From: an uncultured Desulfuromonadales bacterium
Lineage (GTDB): Bacteria > Desulfobacterota > Desulfuromonadia > Desulfuromonadales > Geopsychrobacteraceae
Length of the DNA stretch: 43,302 nucleotides
Assembly (NCBI GenBank): GCA_945787295.1
Contig: CALZHQ010000017.1
Location: 1 to 43,302 of the forward strand
Direction of reading: 5' to 3'
The translations under genes were made by a program, and so were the position numbers. The notes under the pieces were generated by a model. The model searched no databases. It was not told the origin of the DNA and saw only the letters and a list, made by a program, of their open reading frames with translations. Shown here one piece after another: positions 34,670 through 42,990 of the stretch (the first letter of the stretch is position 1; each line of letters begins with the position of its first letter).

Positions 34670-36061
34670 TTATTTATTGAAAAGCATCTCTGCTGCTTCG
34701 AAGAGGGTTTCTGACAAGGTTGGATGGGGATGGATCGATTTGCGCAGGTCTTCGCTGAGTGCTGCCATCTCCAGGGCAACAACAGCCTCGGCAATCAATT
34801 CTCCGGCCCCCGGCCCGACGACAGCGGCACCGAGCAGGCGATCCGTTCCTTTATCGACAATCAATTTGGTCATGCCGTCATCCCGCCCCAGGGTCAGGGT
34901 GCGGCCATTCCCACGCCAGGGCAGTTTGGCGGTTTTCACTGTGAGCTTCTGCTCTCTGGCTTCTGTTTCTGTTAACCCGCACCAGGCCACCTCGGGATCG
35001 GTAAAGACCACCGCAGGAATTGCCCGCGGCTCGAAGACCGCTTTCTGACCGGCGGCAACTGCGGCCGCGACGTTCGCTTCAGCGTAGGCTTTGTGGGCCA
35101 GCATCGGTTCACCGGCGATGTCGCCGATGGCGAAGATGTGTGGTTCGGCAGTACGCTGCTGGCCGTCGACCCTGATAAAACCTTTTTCGCTCGGTTTGAT
35201 TGCGGTGTTCTCAAGTCCGAGATTCTCGCAGTTCGGCCGGCGACCGATGGCGATCAGTACTTTGTCGAAACGTTTATTGCTCTGTTCGCCCTTTTTGTCC
35301 TCGAGTGTCACCTGCACGCCATTTTTCTGCTGTTTGAGTTCCAGAACTTTGGTGCTGAGCAGTATCTCGGCAAACTTATTATCGAGCCGGCGTTTGAGCA
35401 CCGAGACCAGGTCGCGGTCGCAGCCGGGCAGCAGGCCGTTGGTCATCTCAACCACCGAGACCTTGCTGCCCATGGCGGCGTAGGCCGAGCCGAGCTCCAG
35501 GCCGATGTAGCCGCCGCCGACCACCAGCAGCCTATTCGGCACCTCGGCCAGCTCCAGGGCGCCGGTTGAATCGATGATCCTTTCGCTGGTGGTCTCGATT
35601 CCCGGCAGCAGGATCGGTCGCGAACCGGTGGCGAGGATCGCCTGCTCGAAGCCCAGTTGCAACTCTTTGCCCTCGTTGGTCTGTACGCTTAAGCTGTGGT
35701 TGTCGCTGAAGCGGGCCAGTCCGCGCAGGTAGGTGATTTTCAACTTCTCCGACTTCATCGCGAGGCCGCCGGTCAGTTTTTCGATGACGTCGTTTTTCCA
35801 GTTGCGGACCTGGTCGATAGCGATCTTCGGTTTGTTGAAGGTCACACCGATCGCTTTGCTCTCTTCCGCTTCAGTCACCAGTTTGGCGACATGCAGTAAC
35901 GCTTTGGATGGGATACAGCCGCGGTGCAGGCAGACCCCGCCGGGCGCAGCCTCGGGATCGATCAGGGTGACGGACAGGCCAAGTTCAGCCGCTTTAAAGG
36001 CGGCGGCATAGCCTCCGGGGCCGGCGCCGAGGATCACCAGCTGGGTTTGTTGTTGGCTCAT
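34670..36061 (-). CDS. lpdA: Dihydrolipoyl dehydrogenase (E3)
   Basis: 463-residue flavoenzyme that reoxidises the lipoyl group of the pyruvate dehydrogenase complex with NAD. FAD-binding GAGPGGYAAA at 12-21, redox disulfide Cys44/Cys49 in GGVCLHRGCIPSK, NAD-binding VVGGGYIGLELGSAYAAMG, and the C-terminal HPHPTLSETLFEA motif with the active-site His. It lies 4 bases after aceF, the third gene of the PDH operon. Confidence 0.95.
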   Translation of the reverse strand: MSQQQTQLVILGAGPGGYAAAFKAAELGLSVTLIDPEAAPGGVCLHRGCIPSKALLHVAKLVTEAEESKAIGVTFNKPKIAIDQVRNWKNDVIEKLTGGLAMKSEKLKITYLRGLARFSDNHSLSVQTNEGKELQLGFEQAILATGSRPILLPGIETTSERIIDSTGALELAEVPNRLLVVGGGYIGLELGSAYAAMGSKVSVVEMTNGLLPGCDRDLVSVLKRRLDNKFAEILLSTKVLELKQQKNGVQVTLEDKKGEQSNKRFDKVLIAIGRRPNCENLGLENTAIKPSEKGFIRVDGQQRTAEPHIFAIGDIAGEPMLAHKAYAEANVAAAVAAGQKAVFEPRAIPAVVFTDPEVAWCGLTETEAREQKLTVKTAKLPWRGNGRTLTLGRDDGMTKLIVDKGTDRLLGAAVVGPGAGELIAEAVVALEMAALSEDLRKSIHPHPTLSETLFEAAEMLFNK

Positions 36062-36065
36062 AGCA

Positions 36066-37484
36066 TTATCCCTTCATAACCAAATGCAGCGGCTGTTCCA
36101 GCGCCTGACAAATCCAACGCAAAAAGCGCGCTCCGTCCGCTCCGTCGATCACCCGGTGATCGTAGCTGAGAGACAACGGCAGCATCAGCCGGGGTTCGAA
36201 CTCCCGGCTGTTCCAGACCGGCTGCATCGCGGCCCGTGAAACACCGAGGATCGCCACCTGTGGTGCATAGACGATCGGCGTAAAGGCATCGCCGCCGATG
36301 CCGCCGAGGTTGCTGATGATGAAGCAGCCGCCTTCCATCTCCGCCGGGGTGATTTTCCGCTCCCGGGTCCGCTCCGCCAAGTCGTTCAACTCGACCGCCA
36401 GTTCCTCAATCCCCTTATCCCCGGCATCCTTGATGACCGGCACCAGCAGGCCGTTCGGCGTATCGACGGCGACGCCGATATGCTGATAATGTTTGAGGAT
36501 CAGCTGTTTGCCCGCCAGGTCGAGGCTGCTGTTGAACTGCGGGAAGTTTTTCAGTGCCGCAGCGCTGACCTTGACCAGAATCGCAGTCATGGTCAGCTTG
36601 GCTTCGCCGGGCACGCGATAATTGTACTCCTTGCGAAACTCCTCGAGCTCTCCGATCTCTGCCTTGTCATACTGGGTGACCATAGGGATGGTCGACCAGG
36701 CGTAGCCCATCGCATCGGCGGTCAGCTCGCGGACCTTCGATAGTGGTTCGCTGCTGATCTCGCCCCACTTGCTGAAGTCGGGCAACGGCCGCTGGGCGTG
36801 CAGGCCGGTGAATTCACCGACCGCGAGCGCCGCTGTGTTGCCGGTCAGCCGTTGCATGGTGTCGCGGACGAACAGACGGACGTCCTCGGCACTGATCCGG
36901 CCACCGGGTCCGGAGCCCTGGACCTGGTAGATGTCGACGCCCAGATCACGCGCCAACCGCCGCACCGAGGGGGCCGCCGGGGCGACCTGATCGTCGCGGC
37001 GGACCGGGGTAAGGTCGAGGGTTTGCTCTTGCGACTGCGGGCGAGCCGGTGGCGGCAGGGGCGCTGTGACGGGAGGCTCACCGCTCGCTGGTTCAGGCTC
37101 GGTGGCGGCTTCGACTTCCGGTTGAGCGTCGCTGGCAGTCTCTTGCTCTTGCTCTGGTTCTGCTTCCGTTTCCGTTTCCGTTTCCGTTTCCGTTTCCGTT
37201 TCCGTTTCCGTTTCCGTTTCCGTTTCCGTTTCCGTGGCAGCATCACCCGCAGCTTCGATGTTCATGATCAGCGCGCCGATTGCCACATTGTCACCTTCAG
37301 CTACTTTGATCGCTGTGACCTTCCCGGCAACCGGGGCGGGGATGGCGACCACTGCCTTGTCGGTCTCCAGTTCCAGCAGGGTCTGGTCTTCCTCCACCTG
37401 ATCGCCAACCGCGACGGACAGTGAGATAACGGTCCCGGCGGTCACGCCCTCAGAAACTTCGGGAACAGTGATTTCATGTTTCAT
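36066..37484 (-). CDS. aceF: Dihydrolipoyl acetyltransferase (E2) of pyruvate dehydrogenase
   Basis: 472 residues with one N-terminal lipoyl domain (lipoylated Lys43 in ELETDKAVVAI), a long acidic linker, a peripheral subunit-binding domain (APSVRRLARDLGVDIYQVQGSGPGGRI) and the catalytic domain ending with YDHRVIDGADGARFL. E. coli AceF has three lipoyl domains; here there is one. The linker begins with a run of about twelve Thr-Glu pairs encoded by a perfect hexanucleotide repeat, then Glu/Pro/Ala-rich sequence. It lies 9 bases after aceE. Confidence 0.94.
   Translation of the reverse strand: MKHEITVPEVSEGVTAGTVISLSVAVGDQVEEDQTLLELETDKAVVAIPAPVAGKVTAIKVAEGDNVAIGALIMNIEAAGDAATETETETETETETETETETETETEAEPEQEQETASDAQPEVEAATEPEPASGEPPVTAPLPPPARPQSQEQTLDLTPVRRDDQVAPAAPSVRRLARDLGVDIYQVQGSGPGGRISAEDVRLFVRDTMQRLTGNTAALAVGEFTGLHAQRPLPDFSKWGEISSEPLSKVRELTADAMGYAWSTIPMVTQYDKAEIGELEEFRKEYNYRVPGEAKLTMTAILVKVSAAALKNFPQFNSSLDLAGKQLILKHYQHIGVAVDTPNGLLVPVIKDAGDKGIEELAVELNDLAERTRERKITPAEMEGGCFIISNLGGIGGDAFTPIVYAPQVAILGVSRAAMQPVWNSREFEPRLMLPLSLSYDHRVIDGADGARFLRWICQALEQPLHLVMKG
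37164..37235 (-). repeat. twelve-copy hexanucleotide tandem repeat in the aceF linker
   Basis: TTCCGT on the plus strand (ACGGAA on the coding strand) is repeated 12 times without interruption over 72 nt, encoding Thr-Glu pairs. Because the unit is 6 nt, slippage changes linker length in two-residue steps without a frameshift. Confidence 0.9.
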
Positions 37485-37493
37485 AACAGTCCT

Positions 37494-40175
37494 TTATTCG
37501 ATGTGTGGATTCAGTTTGTCCGGATTGATGCCGAGTTCCTCAATTGCTGCCGCAACAAGGCTCATCTCTACCTCTCCGGCCAGCGCCAACTGCCGCAGGG
37601 TGGCAACGCAGATGTAGCGGGCATCCACTTCGAAGAAGTCACGCAGGTTCTCACGGCTGTCGCTGCGGCCGAAACCGTCAGTGCCGAGGCAGTGCAGCGG
37701 GCTCGGAAACCACTGGGCGACCGCTGCCGGTAGCACCTTCATGTAGTCGGACGCGGCGACGAAGACACCTTTTTCCTTCGCCAGCAAGCGACTCAGGTAA
37801 GGAGACTTTGTTCTCTTCTCCGGATGCAAAAGATTCCAGCGTTCACACTCAACCGCGTCAGTGTAAAGCTCCTTGTAGCTGGTAACGCTCCAGACATCGG
37901 CTTTGACCTGGTACTGCTCTTCCAGAATTTGCTGGGCTTTGAGCACCTCGTTGAGGATCGCACCGCTGCCGAGCAGATGCGCCTTGTGCTTGCCTTTCTT
38001 GCCAGCGCGGTACTTGTACATCCCCTTGATGATCCCCTCGCGAAGGTCGGCCCGTTTCGGCATCGCCGGCATCCGGTAGGTTTCGTTCATCACCGTCAGG
38101 TAGTAAACCCAGTCCTCCTGGTGACAATACATGCGCGTCAGACCTTCGTGGACGATCACTGCCAGTTCATAAGCGAAGGCCGGGTCGTATGCTTTGACCC
38201 GGGTTGGAGTCATTGCCAGCAGGTGGCTGTGGCCGTCCTGATGCTGTAGTCCCTCGCCGGCCAGTGTTGTGCGCCCCGAGGTGGCGCCGATCAGAAAGCC
38301 GCGGGCCCGGCTGTCGCAGGCCTGCCAGATCAGGTCGCCGACTCGCTGGAAACCGAACATCGAATAGAAAGTGTAGAAGGGGATGGTCTGCACGCCGTTG
38401 TTGGAGTGGGCGGTTCCGGCGGCGATGAAGCTGGCCATCGAGCCCGCTTCACTGAGACCCTCCTCGAGAATCGCGCCGGTCTTCTTCTCGTTGTAGAACA
38501 GCAGGCTGCCCTTGTCGACCGGATCGTAGAGCTGGCCGGAGTGGCTGTAGATGCCAGCCTGGCGGAACAGCGCTTCCATGCCGAAGGTGCGTGCCTCGTC
38601 CGGAACGATCGGCACGATCAGCTTGCCCAGTTCCGGATCACGCAGCAGTTTGGCCAGCAGGTGGACAAAGGCCATAGTGGTGGCCAGCTCGCGGTCTCCG
38701 GAGCCGCTCAGGTACTCCTGGATCAGCGCGTCGGTCTGGCAGGCCATCGGGTGACTGCCGTCAAAGCGGTTCGGGATTGAACCGCCCAACTCTGAACGAC
38801 GTTCCTGCAGGTATTTGATTTCCGGGCTGTCTTCGGCCGGCTTATAGAAGGGGGCCTCGGCGATCTCATCGTCGCTGACCGGAATGTTGAAGCGGGTGCG
38901 GAACTCTTTAAGTTCCTCCTCGTTCAGTTTCTTCTGCGAATGAGTGATGTTCTTGCCTTCGCCCGCTTCGCCGAGGCCGTAGCCTTTGACGGTCTGGGCG
39001 AGGATCACCGTCGGCGAGCCTTTGTGCTCGACCGCAGCTTTGTAGGCGGCGAAGACCTTGTCCGGATCGTGGCCGCCGCGGGTCAGGGAACCGAGCTGCT
39101 CGTCGCTGTAATGCTCCACAAGTTCAACCAGTTCCGGGAATTTGCCGAAGAAGTGCTCGCGGATGTAGTCACCGTGGCCGAGGGTGAAGCGCTGCATTTC
39201 GCCGTCGAGCACTTCATCCATCCGCTGGATCAGTTTGCCGGAGGAATCCTCGGCGAGCAATCTGTCCCAGTCGCCACCCCAGATCACCTTGATGACGTTC
39301 CAGCCGGCGCCGCGGAAGGCCGCTTCCAGCTCCTGGATGATCTTGCCGTTGCCGCGCACCGGGCCGTCGAGCCGCTGCAGGTTGCAATTGACGACAAAGA
39401 TCAGGTTGTCGAGCTGCTCGCGGGAGGCCAGGGTGATGGCGCCGAGCGATTCCGGCTCATCCATCTCGCCGTCGCCGAGCATCGCCCAGACTTTGCGGCC
39501 GCTCGATTTGCGTAAGCCCCGATCGACCAGGTAATGGTTGAAACGCGCCTGGTAGATGGCGGTCAGCGCGGTCAGGCCCATGGAGACGGTCGGGAATTCC
39601 CAGAAGTTGCGCATCAAAAACGGATGCGGGTAGGAGGAGAGGCCACCTTCCGGGTGCAGTTCATTACGGAACCGTTCAAGGTCGGCTTCTGTCAGCCGCC
39701 CTTCGAGATAAGCCCGGGCATAGACGCCGGGCGCCGCGTGGCCTTGAAAGTAAACCATGTCGCCCAGAAAGTCTTCAGTGCGCCCGCGCCAGAAATGGTT
39801 GAAGCCGACCTCCCAGAGAGTCGCCGCCGAAGCGTAGGTGGAGATATGCCCGCCAATGCCCGGCGATTCCCGGTTGGCACGCACCACCATCGCCATGGCG
39901 TTCCAGCGGATGATCGATTTTATACGCCGTTCGAGCTCCCGTTTGCCGGGGAAGTTCGGTTGCTGGTCATGGGGGATACTGTTGATATAGGGAGTGTTGG
40001 CGGTGAAGGGGATGCTGACCCCCTGCTCCTGGGCTCGAACCTGCAACAGGCGCAGCAGCTGTCGGACCCGTTCCGTTCCCTGGGTCTGGAGGACGTAATC
40101 GAGCGATTCACGCCACTCGCTGTTTTCAATCTGCTGGATTTCTTTCGTCAGGTTCGGATTCTGCTTGCTGGACAT
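37494..40175 (-). CDS. aceE: Pyruvate dehydrogenase E1 component, homodimeric type
   Basis: 893-residue thiamine-diphosphate enzyme that decarboxylates pyruvate and acetylates the lipoyl group of E2. Thiamine motif GDGEMDEPESLGAITLASRE with NLIFVVNCNLQRLDGPVRGN; HISTYASAATLWEVGFNHFW near the N-terminus and the C-terminal ALHCLGTDGFGRSDSR segment are typical of the E. coli-type E1. GAGGAG lies 8 nt before the ATG. First gene of aceE-aceF-lpdA; 135 bases separate it from the TAXI gene upstream, where its promoter likely lies. Confidence 0.96.
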   Translation of the reverse strand: MSSKQNPNLTKEIQQIENSEWRESLDYVLQTQGTERVRQLLRLLQVRAQEQGVSIPFTANTPYINSIPHDQQPNFPGKRELERRIKSIIRWNAMAMVVRANRESPGIGGHISTYASAATLWEVGFNHFWRGRTEDFLGDMVYFQGHAAPGVYARAYLEGRLTEADLERFRNELHPEGGLSSYPHPFLMRNFWEFPTVSMGLTALTAIYQARFNHYLVDRGLRKSSGRKVWAMLGDGEMDEPESLGAITLASREQLDNLIFVVNCNLQRLDGPVRGNGKIIQELEAAFRGAGWNVIKVIWGGDWDRLLAEDSSGKLIQRMDEVLDGEMQRFTLGHGDYIREHFFGKFPELVELVEHYSDEQLGSLTRGGHDPDKVFAAYKAAVEHKGSPTVILAQTVKGYGLGEAGEGKNITHSQKKLNEEELKEFRTRFNIPVSDDEIAEAPFYKPAEDSPEIKYLQERRSELGGSIPNRFDGSHPMACQTDALIQEYLSGSGDRELATTMAFVHLLAKLLRDPELGKLIVPIVPDEARTFGMEALFRQAGIYSHSGQLYDPVDKGSLLFYNEKKTGAILEEGLSEAGSMASFIAAGTAHSNNGVQTIPFYTFYSMFGFQRVGDLIWQACDSRARGFLIGATSGRTTLAGEGLQHQDGHSHLLAMTPTRVKAYDPAFAYELAVIVHEGLTRMYCHQEDWVYYLTVMNETYRMPAMPKRADLREGIIKGMYKYRAGKKGKHKAHLLGSGAILNEVLKAQQILEEQYQVKADVWSVTSYKELYTDAVECERWNLLHPEKRTKSPYLSRLLAKEKGVFVAASDYMKVLPAAVAQWFPSPLHCLGTDGFGRSDSRENLRDFFEVDARYICVATLRQLALAGEVEMSLVAAAIEELGINPDKLNPHIE

Positions 40176-40310
40176 CTTTAAACTCCTCAGTTTGGTGAGG
40201 TATTGACGCCTTACTGGCTTGGTGAAAATCTCTCTTGTTTGATTTTACCTGACATTGTGAGTTTAGCCACGCTTGGCTGTCCGTTTATGCGCTGTTGCCG
40301 GCTGGTTTGC

Positions 40311-41270
40311 TCAGAGTTGCCCGGCTTTGCGCCAGAATTCCTCGGCAACCGGGTGGAGGGGAATGATTATCCCTTGCAGGCCCTTGTTGACGTCCAGGTC
40401 TTTGGCAATCGGATGCCGTTTGCGCAGTGCCGCGATACCTGCCGGGCTGTAGAGCAGCCGCAAAGTTTTTTTCAGCAGCTCCTTGTCGGCATTAATATAT
40501 GTGACCAACAGGGTGTTATCCTGAAAGGTCTCCACCGCCCGGTGCTGGCCGCGGTAGGTATTCGCCGGAATTTCGGTTTCTGTGTAGTAGGGATTCTCGG
40601 CGAAAAAATCGCTCGAGCGGGCAGCTCTGCTTAGCTCGATCAGCCTCAGCGGAGTCTTGCGGTTCAACTCTGAGATAGACGAACTGGGCGCGCCGACCAG
40701 CTGCCAGACCGCCTCAGCCCGGCCAGAACTGAGCTCGATCATTCCGAGAGCGTAGCCGATATAGAGCGGGGTGATGTGATCCCAGATGCCGATTGAGCGG
40801 AAATAGCGCTCGGCACTGTGAGCGGCACCGGAGCCGGAGCTGCCGATTGCCACCCGCCGGTAAACCAGATCATACGGTGTCTGGATGACACTGTCCTGCA
40901 GAACGGCGAGTTGTGCGGTGGAGCCGTAGATCCGCCCGAGAGCACGGACATTTGTCATCCGGGTGGTTTCTTTTGACAGTCCTCCTTGCCTGCCAAGATA
41001 AGCGTCACCGGCATAGGCCAGGGCCATGGCGACTTTACCGGTATCGACGCTCTTCAGGTTTGCGACTGAACCGCCGGAGCTGAGAACCGCGATCTTCAGC
41101 TCGGGATCTTGCTGCTCGAGTAGCGCAGCGATTCCTTTGGCAAAGATAATAAAGGTCCCGCCCTCGGGCCCACCTCCAAGCTTGATGGTGTCTGGGTTGG
41201 GCGCGTTGGCAAGAACCAGAACTATCAGGAATAGGACACAGCTGCTGATTATGAGGAGTATTCGGGGCAT
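40311..41270 (-). CDS. TAXI family TRAP transporter solute-binding protein
   Basis: 319 residues from ATG 41270, chosen for GGAGAG 5 nt upstream; an N-terminal signal or anchor (ILLIISSCVLFLIVLVLANA) directs it to the periplasm. The TAXI-type binding fold starts with IKLGGGPEGGTFIIFAKGIAALL and contains LKIAVLSSGGSVANLKSVDTGKVAMALAYAGDAYLG. No TRAP permease gene lies in the window. The ligand is unknown; TAXI proteins commonly bind glutamate or other organic acids. Confidence 0.85.
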   Translation of the reverse strand: MPRILLIISSCVLFLIVLVLANAPNPDTIKLGGGPEGGTFIIFAKGIAALLEQQDPELKIAVLSSGGSVANLKSVDTGKVAMALAYAGDAYLGRQGGLSKETTRMTNVRALGRIYGSTAQLAVLQDSVIQTPYDLVYRRVAIGSSGSGAAHSAERYFRSIGIWDHITPLYIGYALGMIELSSGRAEAVWQLVGAPSSSISELNRKTPLRLIELSRAARSSDFFAENPYYTETEIPANTYRGQHRAVETFQDNTLLVTYINADKELLKKTLRLLYSPAGIAALRKRHPIAKDLDVNKGLQGIIIPLHPVAEEFWRKAGQL

Positions 41271-41415
41271 AAGCTCTCCGTAGTGATTCATGAGAATTAT
41301 AACCGATAATAAATATTTGGTGGGATGCCGGAAACGCTCCAGTTTTTCTGTCACCGGTAAAATGATATGCTAATCTCTAAATAATTTCGAAACCTACAAT
41401 CAATAGGAGGTCAGG

Positions 41416-41754
41416 ATGAAGATCGATTGGGCGTACCTGCGTAAAGGCTGAACGTCTTGCAAAAATGCTCAAGAGTTTCTTGAGAAGGAACAGGTGGCAG
41501 CAACAGAGGTTGTCGATGCGCGAAAAACAAAGATTAATGCCGAGCAGGCCTGGGAATTACTCCAGGGGGCAACCTCTATTGCCGTTGCCAAGGGGAAAAA
41601 AGTGCAGCGATTTTCTGCTGTTGCCGATGAAAAAGAGGCGGTTTTAAAACATGTAATGGGCCCGAGCGGTAACCTGCGCGCCCCGACTTACCGGCTCAAA
41701 GATGATTTTGTTGTCGGCTTCAATCTCGACCTGTATCAAGACTGGGTGAAGTAG
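41416..41754 (+). CDS. ArsC-like thioredoxin-fold selenoprotein (UGA = Sec at residue 12)
   Basis: 112 residues if UGA 41449-41451 is read as selenocysteine. AGGAGG sits 5 nt before ATG 41416, and the first 11 codons (MKIDWAYLRKG) lead straight into UTSC, matching the redox site of thioredoxin-fold proteins with U for the first Cys. The rest reads KNAQEFLEKE, ARKTKINAEQAW, RAPTYRLKDDFVVGFN and ends DWVK, an ArsC/Spx-like pattern. Without recoding, only an 85-residue protein from an internal GTG (41494) would remain, lacking the redox site. ArsC-like selenoproteins are, from memory, known in Geobacter relatives. Its target is unknown. Confidence 0.88.
41449..41484 (+). promoter_or_regulatory. 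UGA codon and SECIS-like hairpin in the ArsC-like gene
   Basis: After UGA 41449-41451 and a 16-nt spacer, CTCAAGA (41468-41474) and TCTTGAG (41478-41484) pair perfectly over 7 bp around the loop GTT, so G is first in the loop and 23 nt lie between UGA and it. This fits bacterial SECIS geometry. Confidence 0.78.
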
Positions 41755-41796
41755 CCGGTCTGCTTTCGACCGCAGCAATAAACTTCAATAATTAAG

Positions 41797-41836
41797 CCGT
41801 CAGAGCGATTCTGATCTTCGTTCTGACGGTTTTTTG
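41797..41836 (+). terminator. intrinsic terminator of the ArsC-like selenoprotein gene
   Basis: CCGTCAGA (41797-41804) pairs with TCTGACGG (41822-41829), followed by a seven-T run. Confidence 0.8.
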
Positions 41837-41975
41837 TTGTCTGTTGGTTGTGTCCGCTGGAGAATGGTAAGTGCTTATATTGGCGTCTTTTTTTTGACAG
41901 CTTCAGGGTGTGAAAGGTGGCAGCAATGTTATAATGATAGCAAGCCGCAGAGCTTTTAGGGGAAAGGGGGTTGTT

Positions 41976-42494
41976 ATGCAAAGAGATGTCAGTAAGTTTG
42001 GGATCAGTGACAAAAAGGGCCGTCAAGCGACCAATTCGGATCCGTTTTTGTCACATGAAGGAACCAGAGAGCCATCACTCTGCACCACGTGCCATGCTGC
42101 CTTCCATCGCAAGCGCTGGACGTGCGACTCGGAAACCTATCGTGAACTTGAGTTAAGTCCGAAAATCAACAAAGTGACCTGCCCGGCCTGTCAGAAAATT
42201 GATGCCGGTTATTCAGAGGGGATCGTGACCCTGCGTGGCAGTTACCTTTGGAAGCATGAGAAGGAAATCCGCAATATTTTGAAAAACGAAGAGACCAAGG
42301 CCTATAACAAGAATCCCCTCGAGCGGATTATCCGGGTAACCCGTGATAAGGATAAGCTGGTGATAGAAACCACCGAAGAAAAGTTAGCTGAGCACCTCGG
42401 CCGGGTCTTGCAGCGCGCCCATCGGGGTGAGCTGAAAATCTCCTGGGCCGGGAACCCTGATCTTTGCCGCGTCAGTTGGGAGCGGATGCTTTGA
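41976..42494 (+). CDS. BCAM0308-family zinc-motif protein
   Basis: 172 residues. ATG 41976 follows a GGGGAAAGGGGG stretch; the frame is open upstream but without a good start. Two CxxC pairs (LCTTCHAAFHRKRW and VTCPACQKI) suggest one zinc site, followed by a region (about 95-165) reading LERIIRVTRDKDKLVIETTEEKLAEHLGRVLQRAHRGELKISW. This fits the BCAM0308 family, which resembles the zinc-binding part of NMD3-type proteins; function unknown. The archease gene follows 44 bases later. Confidence 0.8.
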   Translation: MQRDVSKFGISDKKGRQATNSDPFLSHEGTREPSLCTTCHAAFHRKRWTCDSETYRELELSPKINKVTCPACQKIDAGYSEGIVTLRGSYLWKHEKEIRNILKNEETKAYNKNPLERIIRVTRDKDKLVIETTEEKLAEHLGRVLQRAHRGELKISWAGNPDLCRVSWERML

Positions 42495-42538
42495 AAGCGG
42501 AGCTGTCAATCGTAGCCGGGAAGCTCACTGGTTAAGCC

Positions 42539-42955
42539 ATGAACCAATTTAGCTTGCTGGAGCATACGGCCGATATGGGAATTGCGGCGGCAGGGGAGAC
42601 CTTGGCCGCCCTTTTTCAACAGGCGGCGCTGGGGCTGCGCCAGATTGTGACTTCTGTCGAAGATATCCAGCCTCGGCAGATTGTGTTAGTTGAAGTACAA
42701 GCGCAGGATCGCGAGGAACTGCTGGTGAACTGGTTGAGTGAATTGCTCTATCTGCTTGAATCACGTCAATTTCTACCTGCCAGCTTTGAGATTGAAAATA
42801 TCAGCGCTCAACAGTTGCGGGCCCGGGTGGCGGGAGAGTCGCTTGATCCAGAGCGTCATCAACTGGAGCGGGAAATCAAGGCCGTTACTTATCATCAGAT
42901 CAAAGTGGAACAGGTTGCAGACGGCTGGCAGGCCCAGGTTTATGTCGATCTTTGA
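42539..42955 (+). CDS. Archease, RtcB ligase activator
   Basis: 138-residue metal-binding protein that helps RtcB turn over in RNA ligation. The family motifs [12 protein letters not shown] (with the conserved His and Asp), [15 protein letters not shown] and [13 protein letters not shown], ending with VDL, are all present and full length. RtcB starts 35 bases downstream, the usual pairing for RNA repair. Confidence 0.93.
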   Translation: MNQFSLLEHTADMGIAAAGETLAALFQQAALGLRQIVTSVEDIQPRQIVLVEVQAQDREELLVNWLSELLYLLESRQFLPASFEIENISAQQLRARVAGESLDPERHQLEREIKAVTYHQIKVEQVADGWQAQVYVDL

Positions 42956-42990
42956 CCTCTGCCGTCACCTCCGGAAACAGGAAGGGCATT

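Noticed and set aside
37164..37235. CRISPR array
   Set aside because: A contiguous 6-nt tandem repeat without spacers inside a coding linker is not a CRISPR; no other candidate array was seen.
36798..37424. Long plus-strand ORF and Lys-Arg repeat ORF opposite or out of frame with aceF
   Set aside because: Shadows of the aceF linker repeat in other frames (Phe-Arg and Lys-Arg runs), with no start signals.
41494..41754. 85-residue protein starting at GTG 41494
   Set aside because: It has no ribosome-binding site, whereas the upstream ATG at 41416 has AGGAGG and runs in the same frame through a UGA with a hairpin.
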